Shown in pieces: positions 23,822-32,576 of a stretch of 32,677 nt of DNA. This stretch comes from Massilia sp. UBA2604 (GTDB lineage Bacteria > Pseudomonadota > Gammaproteobacteria > Burkholderiales > Burkholderiaceae_D): assembly GCA_002339265.1 (NCBI GenBank), contig DDKG01000053.1, positions 1 through 32,677 of the forward strand, given 5' to 3'. Position numbers and translations under genes: made by a program. Within the stretch, counting starts at the first letter, position 1. Each line of letters starts with the position of its first letter. Under the pieces are notes generated by a model. That model did no database searches. It was given only the letters and a program-made list of their open reading frames with translations, and was not told the origin of the DNA.

Positions 23822-25990
23822 ATGTCCGTTCCGCTCTCTTTTTCCGCGCCGCGCCTGCTCCGTCTACTGGTGACGGCGCTCGCGCTGATCAGCGGCGCCA
23901 CGCTGGCAGCGCCTCCCCTGGCCGAGGTCCGCATCCAGAACCTGGGCTCCGACCAGGCCGATGTGCCGTTTACCTTCGGCCAGGTTTTCGCGCCGGGTGA
24001 TCTGGGCAAGAACGAGCGCCTGGCGGCGCGCCTGGGCGACGGCGCCCTGCTGCCGCTGCAGGCCGATGTCAAGGCCACCCATGCGGACGGCTCGGTGCGC
24101 CATGCGATCCTGTCCGGCGTCCTGCCGCGCCTCGGCGCTCGCGCCGACGCCGCCCTCGCGCTGGTGAAGGAGCAGGCCCCGCAGCCGCGGGCCGCAGCCG
24201 ACGCCACTGTCAAGCGCCTGCTCGCCGATGGCCTGACGGCCAGCGTCACGCTCAGGATCGATGGCGCGACCTATCGCGCCACATTGGCCGAAGCGGCCTC
24301 GCGCGCCGGAGGCGAGAAGAACACCGGCGCCTGGCTCGACGGCCCACTGGCACGCGAGTGGCGCGGCCTGGCGCCATTCAAGGCGCAGGGTGGCGCCGCC
24401 CATCCACTGCTGGACGCGCGCTTCGCCGTACGCTGGTATCCGGGACTGGAACGACAGGCGCGCGTCGAAGTCGTGGTGGAGAACACCAGGACCTTCCAGG
24501 CAGGCGCGCGCAACCTCGACTACGACGTCGAGGTCGAGGTGGGCGGACGAACCGTCTATGCCAAGGAAGGACTGCGCCACTACCATCATGCGCGCTGGCG
24601 CCAGCTGGCCTGGTGGAACGAGGCGCGCGCGCCGGACCTGCACATCCACCCCGACGGCGCCTACCTGATCGCCTCGCGCGCGGTGTCCAACTACGACCAG
24701 CGCATCAAGCCGAGCGAACGCTCGCTGGCCGACCAGGCTTCCCGGCTCGGCCCTGGAAAAACCGGCCCGATGACGATCGGCCCCGTCAACCGTTACATGC
24801 CGGCGACCGGCGGCCGCGACGACATCGGACCCTTGCCGGGCTGGTCGGTGCAATACCTGCTGTCGTCGGACCTGCGTGCGCGCGCCAGCATGATCGCGGC
24901 CGCCGAAGGTTCGGGCAGCTGGTCGATCCACCTGCGCGACGAGCGCACCGGATATCCGCTGCGCACCGATTCGCCGGCCAATCGCCTTGTTTCGACCCAT
25001 ATGAACCTGGCGAACAGGCCGCCGCTGCCGGTGCCGCGCTGCGCCGGCAAGGGCTTGTGCGAAACGCCCTACAAGCACGACACTTCGCATCAGCCTTCGC
25101 TCGCATACCTGCCCTACCTGCTTACCGGTGACTATTATTACCTGGAAGAGCTGCACTTCTGGGCCGCCAGCAATCCGCTCGAAACCGATCCGGGCAATTC
25201 GGGGAACGGAAAAGGCCTGGTGCGCTGGCAACAGGTACGCGGCCAGGCATGGTCATTGCGCACGCTCGGCCACGCCGCCTACATTACCCCCGACGCTCAT
25301 CCGCTGAAAGGGTATTTCGCCGGGCAGCTCGACAATAACCTGGCCTTCTATCATGCCACCTACGTGGTGGCCAATCCGAACCGCCTGGGCGTGTACGACA
25401 GTTCTGGCGCCAGCGCGTTCAAGGTAAAGGCCTCGGCGCCGTGGCAGGACGATTTCCTTACCTGGAGCTTCGGGTATCTCACCGAACTCGGTTTCGACAA
25501 AGCCTTGCCCATCTTGCGCTGGAAGGCGAAGTATGCGGTCGGACGCATGACCACGCCCGGTTTCTGCTGGATCCAGGCCTCGGCCTATCATCTCGAATTC
25601 CGGCCCGGACCGAAGGAGCCGCTATTCGACGACCTCGCCACGATGTACCAGTTTAATTTCGGCGGCGACAGCATCCTCAACGAAAGCAAGAAGCTGAAGC
25701 ATCCGCAGGGCCTGAAGTATATCGACCAGCCCTGCGCGAGCCGCGAGCAGAGCGACTGGCTGCGCACTGCCAGCAAGGGCCGCTGGTCACCCGGCAGGAT
25801 GTCGGGCTACTCTGACTCGCCGCTAGGCTATCCGGCCAATATGCAACCCGCGTTGGCGGTTGCGGCAACTTCGGGCATCCCGAACGCCGTACAAGCCTGG
25901 AAGCGCTTCGATGCGCGCGCCGACAAGCCTGATTACAGCAAGATGCCGGTCTGGGCCATCGTTCCCCGAATCACGGCGCAGGATGACTGA
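23822..25990 (+). CDS. large secreted protein, RIFT-barrel/PcRGLX-like, paralogue of the lipoprotein at 18832
   Basis: A 722-residue protein with an ordinary Sec signal peptide (RLLRLLVTALALISG, probable cleavage after Ala29 or Ala30) and no lipobox. From VRIQNLGSDQADVPFTFGQV to the end it is closely similar to the lipoprotein at 18832, with nearly identical stretches such as WQQVRGQAWSLRTLGHAAY, SAPWQDDFLTWSFGYL and KAKYAVGRMTTPGFCWIQ. The same RIFT-barrel-like N-terminal part (ATHADGSVRHAILSG) and alpha-toroid-like second part are seen. It should be periplasmic or extracellular and soluble, while its paralogue is membrane-anchored. A polysaccharide lyase or hydrolase role is inferred from the fold impression and the exopolysaccharide context. 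There is no PEP-CTERM tail. Confidence 0.74.
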   Translation: MSVPLSFSAPRLLRLLVTALALISGATLAAPPLAEVRIQNLGSDQADVPFTFGQVFAPGDLGKNERLAARLGDGALLPLQADVKATHADGSVRHAILSGVLPRLGARADAALALVKEQAPQPRAAADATVKRLLADGLTASVTLRIDGATYRATLAEAASRAGGEKNTGAWLDGPLAREWRGLAPFKAQGGAAHPLLDARFAVRWYPGLERQARVEVVVENTRTFQAGARNLDYDVEVEVGGRTVYAKEGLRHYHHARWRQLAWWNEARAPDLHIHPDGAYLIASRAVSNYDQRIKPSERSLADQASRLGPGKTGPMTIGPVNRYMPATGGRDDIGPLPGWSVQYLLSSDLRARASMIAAAEGSGSWSIHLRDERTGYPLRTDSPANRLVSTHMNLANRPPLPVPRCAGKGLCETPYKHDTSHQPSLAYLPYLLTGDYYYLEELHFWAASNPLETDPGNSGNGKGLVRWQQVRGQAWSLRTLGHAAYITPDAHPLKGYFAGQLDNNLAFYHATYVVANPNRLGVYDSSGASAFKVKASAPWQDDFLTWSFGYLTELGFDKALPILRWKAKYAVGRMTTPGFCWIQASAYHLEFRPGPKEPLFDDLATMYQFNFGGDSILNESKKLKHPQGLKYIDQPCASREQSDWLRTASKGRWSPGRMSGYSDSPLGYPANMQPALAVAATSGIPNAVQAWKRFDARADKPDYSKMPVWAIVPRITAQDD

Positions 25991-26270
25991 CATGTCCCGG
26001 GGAAGATCGGCCGACCCGTACGCAATATTGATGCAAGAAATGTATCGTGCGTACCTGAGTAAACAGGGATGCAGCATATAATATTGTGCATTATAGCAAT
26101 CGATCCTGTGACTGCCATGCGTGCATGCCCAGGCCTGTCGTCAATGAATAATCCGATCCGAGTTCCCGCTGCAGACAGCCACCCTGGCCTTGCAAGGCCC
26201 GTGGCGCTCATCGTCGCGTCGGGGCCGCGCGCCTGACCCGCCGTCGCTGTAACCGACAGTTCCGATAACC
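25991..26270. promoter_or_regulatory. intergenic region before the flippase operon
   Basis: No gene is seen in these 280 nt. CAGCATATAATA at 26072-26083 gives a TATAAT (26077-26082) with only a weak CTGAGT 16 nt upstream. A perfect 14-bp palindrome GGCCTTGCAAGGCC (26186-26199) lies 71 nt before the flippase ATG and could be an operator. No terminator for the upstream gene was found. Confidence 0.45.
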
Positions 26271-27731
26271 ATGGCAAACCTGCGACGATCGCTGTTCATC
26301 ACCTTCTGTTCCTCGACCGGGGCGACGGTGCTCAAGTTCATCGTCAGCGTCCTGCTCGCGCGCATCCTGAGTCCGAGCGAGATCGGCGTCTTCTCGATGA
26401 CCGTCGTGTTCGTCAACTTCGCGCACGTGTTCCGCGATTTCGGCGTCAACCAGTACATCCAGCGCGAGAACGACCTCACTCCCGATAAACTGCAATCTGC
26501 GGCTGGTGTACTGTTTTCCTCGTCCTGGCTGATCGCCCTGGGCCTGTATCTCGCCAGTGGCCCGATTGGCGCCGCGTTCGACGAACCCCAGATGGTGCCG
26601 GTCATGCAGGTGCTGGCCCTTGGTTTCGTGTTCATTCCATTCGGTTCAATCACGAATGCCATGCTCTCGCGTAAATTCGAAGCCCAGAAGCAGGCATACG
26701 TTACCGCGGCCGGCACCCTGAGTTATTGCGCCAGTTGCCTGGTGCTGGCCAAGCTCGGATTCGGCAGCATGAGCCTGGCGTGGGCCAACCTGATCAATAT
26801 TCTCGTGAGTATCGTGGCCCTGGCCCCCTTCCGGCCACGCGATATGCCATGGTTGCCCTCGTTCACCCACTGGCGCGGCATCGTCAATTTCGGCGCGGGT
26901 TCTCTGATTTCCAATACCTCGGTGGCGATCAATAATGCCATTCCCGACATCCTGCTCGGGAAGCTCGGTTCCGCAAGCCAGGTCGGCCTGCTCAGCCGCG
27001 CCAATTCCACGGTCCAGATCTTCATCCATATCGCCGGGTCGACCATGACCTATGGCGCCGTTTCCTATATGGCGCAGATCTTCCACCGCGGCGAATCGCT
27101 GGCGCCGGTGCTGACCCGCGCCACCGTGCTGCTGACCGGGGTCGGATGGACCGCCCTGGGACTGACGGCAGTGCTTGGACACGACATCGTCCTGGCACTG
27201 TACGGCCCGACCTGGCTCGAGGCGGTGCCCGCCATCCTGCCGCTGACGCTTGCAGCCGCTTCGGTGATGACGTTCCAGTATGTCAGCTTCGCGCTGACTG
27301 CGATCGGCCGCCCTTACATGAGCGCGGTATTCGTGCTCGCCATCCTGTTCGCGCGCATCGGTTTCGGAATCTGGATGTACGATGGCTCGCTGGTGCGCTT
27401 CGCGTGGTCGCTGTGCCTGGCAACGATTCTGACCATGCCGCTGCGGGCATATATTCAACGCCACTATTTCGACCTTGGCATTGGTCGCCTGCTGCGCGCC
27501 CTGCTGCCGAGCGCCGTGGTGGCGCTGGGCAGCAGCGGCGCCGCCATGCTGCTGGCAATGGCGCTGCCGTCCTCGCTGGCGCCGCTGCTGCGCCTGCTCG
27601 CCATGGCGCCAGTGGTGGCCGTCGTCTGGTATGCGCTGCTGCGCCTGACGCGCCACGAGCTGGTGGGCGAGGTGCACCGCCTGGCGGCCCCGATCAAGAC
27701 CCGGCTGGCGCTGCTGCGCCCCAACCCGTGA
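26271..27731 (+). CDS. Wzx-type oligosaccharide flippase (MOP superfamily)
   Basis: A 486-residue inner-membrane protein with about twelve to fourteen hydrophobic segments. The N-terminal STGATVLKFIVSVLLARILSPSEIGVFSM is the classic start of polysaccharide flippases, followed by FRDFGVNQYIQ and a second repeat of similar topology in the middle. It should move lipid-linked repeat units from the cytoplasmic to the periplasmic face, handing them to the Wzy/ligase-like protein at 10618. It is the first gene of a four-gene run with the ACP and two hydrolase-like genes, with an 11-nt gap to the ACP. The ribosome site before the ATG is weak. The glycan specificity is not visible. Confidence 0.9.
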   Translation: MANLRRSLFITFCSSTGATVLKFIVSVLLARILSPSEIGVFSMTVVFVNFAHVFRDFGVNQYIQRENDLTPDKLQSAAGVLFSSSWLIALGLYLASGPIGAAFDEPQMVPVMQVLALGFVFIPFGSITNAMLSRKFEAQKQAYVTAAGTLSYCASCLVLAKLGFGSMSLAWANLINILVSIVALAPFRPRDMPWLPSFTHWRGIVNFGAGSLISNTSVAINNAIPDILLGKLGSASQVGLLSRANSTVQIFIHIAGSTMTYGAVSYMAQIFHRGESLAPVLTRATVLLTGVGWTALGLTAVLGHDIVLALYGPTWLEAVPAILPLTLAAASVMTFQYVSFALTAIGRPYMSAVFVLAILFARIGFGIWMYDGSLVRFAWSLCLATILTMPLRAYIQRHYFDLGIGRLLRALLPSAVVALGSSGAAMLLAMALPSSLAPLLRLLAMAPVVAVVWYALLRLTRHELVGEVHRLAAPIKTRLALLRPNP

Positions 27732-27742
27732 ATGGAATTCGC

Positions 27743-28006
27743 ATGAACCCCGACCACATCACCATCGACCAGATCAAGACCATCCTCACCGACGTCCTCA
27801 GCCTGGGCGACGCCGGCCGCCAGCTGGGCGCCGATTCTCCCCTGCTGGGCGCGCTGCCCGAACTCGACTCGATGGCGGTGATCAGCCTGATCGCCGCCCT
27901 CGAAGAGAACTTCGACATCGCGATCGACGACGACGACATCAGCGCCAGCACCTTCTCCACCCTGGGCAGCCTGGCCGCCTTCGTGGACGCCAAGCGCGGC
28001 GTATGA
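27743..28006 (+). CDS. acyl carrier protein
   Basis: An 87-residue, strongly acidic four-helix carrier protein. Ser43 in PELDSMAVISLI is the 4'-phosphopantetheine site (DSM in place of the usual DSL), followed by the EENFDIAIDDDDI recognition helix and a C-terminal TLGSLAAFVDAK. It would carry an acyl or aminoacyl group as a thioester in the cytoplasm. It is a discrete ACP next to exosortase-A-associated hydrolases. Its likely loader is the AMP-forming ligase at 13244, and the PLP decarboxylase at 11965 could act on the loaded form. Its stop overlaps the next start (ATGA). Confidence 0.93.
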   Translation: MNPDHITIDQIKTILTDVLSLGDAGRQLGADSPLLGALPELDSMAVISLIAALEENFDIAIDDDDISASTFSTLGSLAAFVDAKRGV

Positions 28007-28848
28007 ATGGCGTCGCCGGCGCGCCGGCCGAACCCTTCTTCCTGAAGGCGGACGACGGGCAGCGTTTCTGTCTCTACCACCCGCCGGCCGGCCCGACGCG
28101 CGGCGCGCTGCTGTACGTGCATCCGTTCGCCGAAGAGATGAATCGCGCGCGCCGCATGGCGGCGCTGCAGGCGCGCGCCTTCGCTGGCGCCGGCCACGCC
28201 GTGCTGCAGATCGACCTGGCCGGCTGCGGCGACAGCAGCGGCGACTTCGGTGACGCGCGCTGGGAACTGTGGCAGGCCGACCTGGCGCTGGCGGCGGCCT
28301 GGCTGCGGGATAAAACGGACGCGCCGCTGCGGCTGTGGGGGCTGCGCCTGGGCGCCGCGCTGGCGCTGGACTACGCGCGCGCGGCCGTGCACCCGCTGGC
28401 CGGCGTGCTGCTGTGGCAGCCAGTATTGAAGGGCTCCACCTACCTGACCCAGTTCCTGCGCCTGCGCCTGGCCGGGGCCCTGCTGGCCGAGGGCGATGCC
28501 GGCGGCGGCACCGCGGCCCTGCGCGCCGCGCTGCAGGCCGGCGAGATGCTCGAGATCGCGGGCTACGACCTCGATCCGCGCCTGGCGCGCGCGCTCGATA
28601 CGCTCGATCCGCTGGAAGCGTTCCGGCCGGCCTGCCCGGTCGACTGGATCGAAGCGGTCACCCAGGCCGGCGCGGCGCCAGCGCCCGGCGCCGCGCGCGC
28701 CGCCGACGCCTGGCGCGCGGCCGGCGTCGACCTGCGCCTGCACCCGGTCCACTGCGCGCCGTTCTGGGCCACCACCGAGATCACCGAGAACGCGGCCTGG
28801 CTCGACGCCGGCATGGCGGCACTGGAGGCAAGACTGCATGGGCATTGA
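28003..28848 (+). CDS. exosortase A-associated alpha/beta-hydrolase-like protein 2 (TIGR03101 type)
   Basis: A 281-residue alpha/beta-hydrolase-fold protein with the oxyanion-type HPFAEEMNRARRM (40-52), the strand IDLAGCGDSSG and a nucleophile-elbow position that reads GLRLG (113-117). Arg115 stands where a serine or cysteine nucleophile is normally found, so it is probably not a classical hydrolase. The overall length and motifs fit the hydrolase 2 family that accompanies exosortase A. It overlaps the ACP gene by four bases and the following hydrolase 1 gene by eleven, so the three should be made together. A role in handling or transferring an ACP-bound group, or as partner of hydrolase 1, is inferred. 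Confidence 0.88.
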   Translation: MNGVAGAPAEPFFLKADDGQRFCLYHPPAGPTRGALLYVHPFAEEMNRARRMAALQARAFAGAGHAVLQIDLAGCGDSSGDFGDARWELWQADLALAAAWLRDKTDAPLRLWGLRLGAALALDYARAAVHPLAGVLLWQPVLKGSTYLTQFLRLRLAGALLAEGDAGGGTAALRAALQAGEMLEIAGYDLDPRLARALDTLDPLEAFRPACPVDWIEAVTQAGAAPAPGAARAADAWRAAGVDLRLHPVHCAPFWATTEITENAAWLDAGMAALEARLHGH

Positions 28849-29761
28849 AGGCGTGGAGACCAGGCATATGGAACCCGGCACCGATATCGGCGCGGACGCG
28901 GGCGCGGGCGACACTGAACGCGCGCTCGCCTTCGACTGCGGCGGCGAACACCTGTACGGCGTCCTGAGCCTGCCCCCGGCGGGCGGCAGCGCCAGCCGGG
29001 GCGTACTGGTGGTGGTCGGCGGCCCGCAATACCGGGCCGGCAGCCACCGCCAGTTCACCCTGCTGGCGCGCGACCTGGCGCGCGATGGCGTGCCGGTGCT
29101 GCGCTTCGACTACCGCGGCATGGGCGACAGCGAGGGCGCCATCCGCCCCTTCGACGACGTCGGGGACGACCTGCGCGCCGCGATCGACGCCTTCATGGAG
29201 GCAGTGCCCGGCCTGCGCGAAGTGGTGCTGTGGGGCTTGTGCGACGCCGCCTCGGCGATCGGCATGTATGCCGCGCGCGACCCGCGCGTGACCGGCCTGG
29301 TGCTGCTCAATCCCTGGGTGCGCACCGAAGACGGCCTGGCGCGCGCGACGCTGCGCCACTACTACCGGGCGCGCCTGCGCGACCCGGCATTCTGGAAACA
29401 GCTGCTGCGTGGTGGGCTGGACTGGCGCCGCTCGCTGGCCTCGTTCATGGCGCTGCTGCGCAAGGCCAGGAGCGCTCCCGCGTCTGCCGGCGCCTCGGCG
29501 CCCACCAAGGCCGCGCTGCCGGAGCGGATGCGCGCCGGCTTGCAGGATTTCCGCGGCCGGGTGCTGCTGGTGATTTCCGGCGCCGACCTGACCGGGCGCG
29601 AGTTCTGCGACCTGGCCGACGCCGACCGCGCCTGGCGCGGCATACTCGCCCCGCCGCGCGTGACGCGGCGCCAGATCGACGACGCCGACCATACCTTCTC
29701 GCGCCGCGCCTGGCGCGACCAGGTCGCACGCTGGACCGCCGAGTGGTTGCGTTCCTGGTAA
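28838..29761 (+). CDS. exosortase A-associated alpha/beta-hydrolase-like protein 1 (TIGR03100 type)
   Basis: A 307-residue alpha/beta-hydrolase-fold protein. The nucleophile elbow is GLCDAAS with Cys135 at the serine position. DYRGMGDSEG (91-100), VLLVISGADLTGREF and DADHTFSRRAW near the end supply the likely acid and histidine. A cysteine nucleophile suits thioester transfer, which fits an ACP partner. The ATG at 28838 has GGAGG nine bases upstream and overlaps the previous gene by eleven bases; an ATG at 28868 is possible. It is the last gene of the flippase - ACP - hydrolase run. The substrate is unknown. Confidence 0.9.
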   Translation: MGIEGVETRHMEPGTDIGADAGAGDTERALAFDCGGEHLYGVLSLPPAGGSASRGVLVVVGGPQYRAGSHRQFTLLARDLARDGVPVLRFDYRGMGDSEGAIRPFDDVGDDLRAAIDAFMEAVPGLREVVLWGLCDAASAIGMYAARDPRVTGLVLLNPWVRTEDGLARATLRHYYRARLRDPAFWKQLLRGGLDWRRSLASFMALLRKARSAPASAGASAPTKAALPERMRAGLQDFRGRVLLVISGADLTGREFCDLADADRAWRGILAPPRVTRRQIDDADHTFSRRAWRDQVARWTAEWLRSW

Positions 29762-29765
29762 GCCG

Positions 29766-31187
29766 TCAGGGACGCCGGCAGGCGCCGAAATCCTCGAAGG
29801 CGCCATAGGCGCTCACCGTGTCGCGTGCGGCGCCACACAGATCCACGCCATCGCGGCGCAGCTGCTTGCGTTCCGGCGCACCATCCGTCCAACGGAAGTC
29901 ACCGACTGCCGGCGCCGCAAACAATGCGCGCACCGGATGCCACCCCACATACGAACGCCACAGCGCCGCATCGCGATTGTCTCCCAGGTGCAGCAGGCCG
30001 CCGTCGCGGCTGCGGACCGGCCCGTCGACCAGATTGCCGTCGAGCCGCGCGCTGCTGGCGGCGAAGCGCACGTCAATGCCGGCCGTGTCGACCAGGGTGT
30101 TGTCCTCGATCCGGCTGTCCGCCGCGCGGTTGAGGTAGATGCCGACGTCGGAACAGCCGACGATCAGGTTGGCGCGCAAAACACCGCGCTCTTGTTCCGT
30201 AATGCATTGGCCGTCGCGGCAATAGCGCTTGCCGGTGCCGCCGCCGCCCAGCGACAGGCCGACGCGCTGGCCCGGCACGCTGGCCAGCGCCGCCTCGCAC
30301 CACACCAGGTTGCGCTCGAACACATTGCCGCTGCCGCCGCCCTTGGCGAAGGCGCCATAGCTGATCCGGTCGCCGCCGGCCTTGACGAAGTCGCGGATGA
30401 TGTTGCCGCGTACCGTCCAGTCGCTGGCCGCGACCAGGTCGATCGGGGTCACGGGTCTGCGTGTCGCGCGCGGCGCCGGATTGGACAGGGTGTTCGCCTC
30501 GATCAGGCCATGGTCGGGAAAGCGTCCGCCAGCGCCGTTGATCTTGACGTGGGCATTGAAGCCCTGCAGGGTGTTGTTGACGGCCGCGAAGTGGCTGGCA
30601 GCGCCGGTCACCTGGAAGGCGTGCTCGCAGTCGTCGTCGGCGGCGCAGGCGCCGTCGATGGTCAGGTTCTCGAAGCGCCAGTGCGGGGCGTTGACCCGGA
30701 TTGCGACCGGCACGTTCGACCGCAGAGTCACGGTGCCCGGCCGGGCGGCGCGCAACACGACCGGCTCCTGTGCGCTGCCGGGGCGGCTGGCTTCCAGCGC
30801 ACGATTTTCTATGTCGTAGCTGCCTGGCGCCAGCGTGATCGTCGTGCCCGGCGTGGCCGCGGCCATGGCGGCGCGCAGCGCAGCGACATCGCCGACCACG
30901 GCGGCATCGGGATTGGCGGATCCGGCCGGTTGCGGCTGGGCGCCCAGCGTCAGTGCCGCCAGGTCGGGTGCGCCGCCTGGCGAGTCCCGATCCAGCGCCA
31001 GCAGGCTGCGGCTTGCGAACTGGCCGGCGCCAACGATGACGGCATTATGGCCGCTGCTGCGCTTTTCGATATATGGCGCCAGCGCGCGCGGCATCACCCC
31101 GGCGCGTTCAAGCGCGAACAGCCCCGCCGCCACGCCGCATCCGGCCAGCACGACTGCCGCCAGCGCCAGGCGGGCGCCACGCCTCAT
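29766..31187 (-). CDS. right-handed parallel beta-helix envelope protein
   Basis: A 473-residue protein. The N-terminus RLALAAVVLAGC has a lipobox-like LAGC (Cys17), but the hydrophobic stretch continues afterwards, so it is either a lipoprotein or a signal-anchored protein facing the periplasm. Residues about 100-400 show beta-helix coils: ENLTIDGACAADDDCEHAF, VNNTLQGFNAHVKING, GLIEANTLSN, VRGNIIRDFV, LRANLIVGCSDVGIYLN, IEDNTLVDTAG. Such folds occur in polysaccharide lyases, epimerases and binding proteins. A start at ATG 31187 is preferred; a GTG at 31196 would add three residues. It follows prsR on the same strand after 10 nt and may be co-transcribed. Enzyme activity is not proven by the sequence. 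Confidence 0.82.
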   Translation of the reverse strand: MRRGARLALAAVVLAGCGVAAGLFALERAGVMPRALAPYIEKRSSGHNAVIVGAGQFASRSLLALDRDSPGGAPDLAALTLGAQPQPAGSANPDAAVVGDVAALRAAMAAATPGTTITLAPGSYDIENRALEASRPGSAQEPVVLRAARPGTVTLRSNVPVAIRVNAPHWRFENLTIDGACAADDDCEHAFQVTGAASHFAAVNNTLQGFNAHVKINGAGGRFPDHGLIEANTLSNPAPRATRRPVTPIDLVAASDWTVRGNIIRDFVKAGGDRISYGAFAKGGGSGNVFERNLVWCEAALASVPGQRVGLSLGGGGTGKRYCRDGQCITEQERGVLRANLIVGCSDVGIYLNRAADSRIEDNTLVDTAGIDVRFAASSARLDGNLVDGPVRSRDGGLLHLGDNRDAALWRSYVGWHPVRALFAAPAVGDFRWTDGAPERKQLRRDGVDLCGAARDTVSAYGAFEDFGACRRP

Positions 31188-31197
31188 AGGGAGCACT

Positions 31198-32562
31198 TCA
31201 TGCGCTGCTCTTGATGCCGTGCCGGCTCATCAGGTCATACAGAGTCGGGCGGCTCACGCCCAGCATCTCGGACGCCTTGACGATATTGCCGTCGACCCGG
31301 GCCAGCGCCCGGACGATGGCCCCATGCTCGGCCTCGTCGCGCACCTGGCGCAGGTTCAGCGGCTCCTCCACCGGCATGTCGCTGTCGGGCAGGCCCAGGT
31401 CGTCGGCCACGATGGTCGGGCCGTCGGCCATGATCACGGCGCGCTTGACGCAGTTTTCCATCTCGCGCACATTGCCGGGCCAGGCATAGGCCTCGATGGC
31501 GGCGATCGCGTCGGGCGCGAAATGCAGGGTCGGGCGCGATTCCTGGGCGCAGAACTTGTTCTTGAAGTGGTGGGCCAGCAGGGCCGCATCGCCCTGGCGC
31601 GCGCGCAGCGGCGGGATCGTGACCACGATCTCGGACAGGCGGTAGTACAGGTCCTCGCGAAAGCGTCCGGTGCTGCACAATTCCTTGAGCTTCTGGTGGG
31701 TCGCGCACACGATGCGCACGTCGACCGGGATTTCCTCGTGGCCGCCGATGCGTTCGATTACGCGCTCCTGCAAGAAGCGCAGCAGCTTGGCCTGCAGCGC
31801 CATCGGCAGGTCGCCCACTTCGTCCAGGAAGAAGGTGCCGCCGTTGGCCAGTTCGACCTTGCCCTTGGTCTGCTTGGCGGCGCCCGTGAATGCGCCCTTC
31901 TCGTAGCCGAACAGTTCGCTCTCGAGCAGGTTCTCGGGAATCGCAGCGCAGTTGATCGCCACGAAGCGCTCCTTGGCGCGCGGCGACAGCGCGTGCAGCG
32001 CGCGCGCCAGCACCTCCTTGCCGGTGCCCGACTCGCCCAGGATCATCACCGAGGCCGAGGTCGGGGCCACCTTCTCGATATTGCGGCACACCTTGAGCAT
32101 GCCGGCGTCGCGGCTGATCACGCCCGCCATCGGCGAGTCGGCCTGGTTCGACTGCATGCGGCGGTTTTCCATCTGCAGGTTATGCAGGAAGAAAGCGCGC
32201 TGGATCACCAGGTTCAGCACCTCGGGTTCGCATGGCTTCTGGTGGAAATCGTAGGCGCCCATGGCGATCGCCTTGACCGCGTTGGCGCGCTCCTGGTTGC
32301 CGGTCAGGACGATCACGCGGGTGTCCGGCGCCAGCGCCAGGATCTGCTCCAGCGTGGCCAGGCCCTCGGTCGAGCCGTCCGGATCGGGCGGCAGCCCGAG
32401 GTCCATGGTGACCACTGCCGGCTCGTGGCGACGGATCTGCGCCAGCGCGCTTTCGCGGTCGCCGGCGACGACCACGTCATAGGCATCGAAGCTCCAGCGC
32501 AGCTGTTTCTGCAGTCCGGGGTCGTCCTCGATGATCAACAGTTTCGGTTTGTTTTGGGTCAC
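31198..32562 (-). CDS. prsR: PEP-CTERM-box sigma-54 response regulator PrsR
   Basis: A 454-residue NtrC-type regulator. The receiver domain (about 1-125) has the acidic pair in IIEDDPG, the phosphoacceptor Asp54 in VTMDLGLP and Lys109. The AAA+ domain has Walker A GESGTGKE (176-183), the sigma-54 contact loop GAFTGA (223-228), Walker B FFLDEVGD (Asp247-Glu248) and GNVREMEN. A Fis-type helix-turn-helix closes the protein (GNIVKASEMLGVSRPTLYDL). It matches the PrsR family (TIGR02915) that pairs with PrsK in exosortase A genomes and should switch on RpoN promoters of exopolysaccharide and PEP-CTERM genes. The start is GTG 32562 with GAGGAA about 6 nt upstream, 14 nt after the prsK stop. Confidence 0.95.
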   Translation of the reverse strand: MTQNKPKLLIIEDDPGLQKQLRWSFDAYDVVVAGDRESALAQIRRHEPAVVTMDLGLPPDPDGSTEGLATLEQILALAPDTRVIVLTGNQERANAVKAIAMGAYDFHQKPCEPEVLNLVIQRAFFLHNLQMENRRMQSNQADSPMAGVISRDAGMLKVCRNIEKVAPTSASVMILGESGTGKEVLARALHALSPRAKERFVAINCAAIPENLLESELFGYEKGAFTGAAKQTKGKVELANGGTFFLDEVGDLPMALQAKLLRFLQERVIERIGGHEEIPVDVRIVCATHQKLKELCSTGRFREDLYYRLSEIVVTIPPLRARQGDAALLAHHFKNKFCAQESRPTLHFAPDAIAAIEAYAWPGNVREMENCVKRAVIMADGPTIVADDLGLPDSDMPVEEPLNLRQVRDEAEHGAIVRALARVDGNIVKASEMLGVSRPTLYDLMSRHGIKSSA

Positions 32563-32576
32563 GGCTATTCCTCAGT

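Noticed and set aside
25860..26081. A possible small gene after the second secreted protein
   Set aside because: It mostly overlaps the end of the secreted-protein gene in another frame and has no ribosome site or recognisable product.
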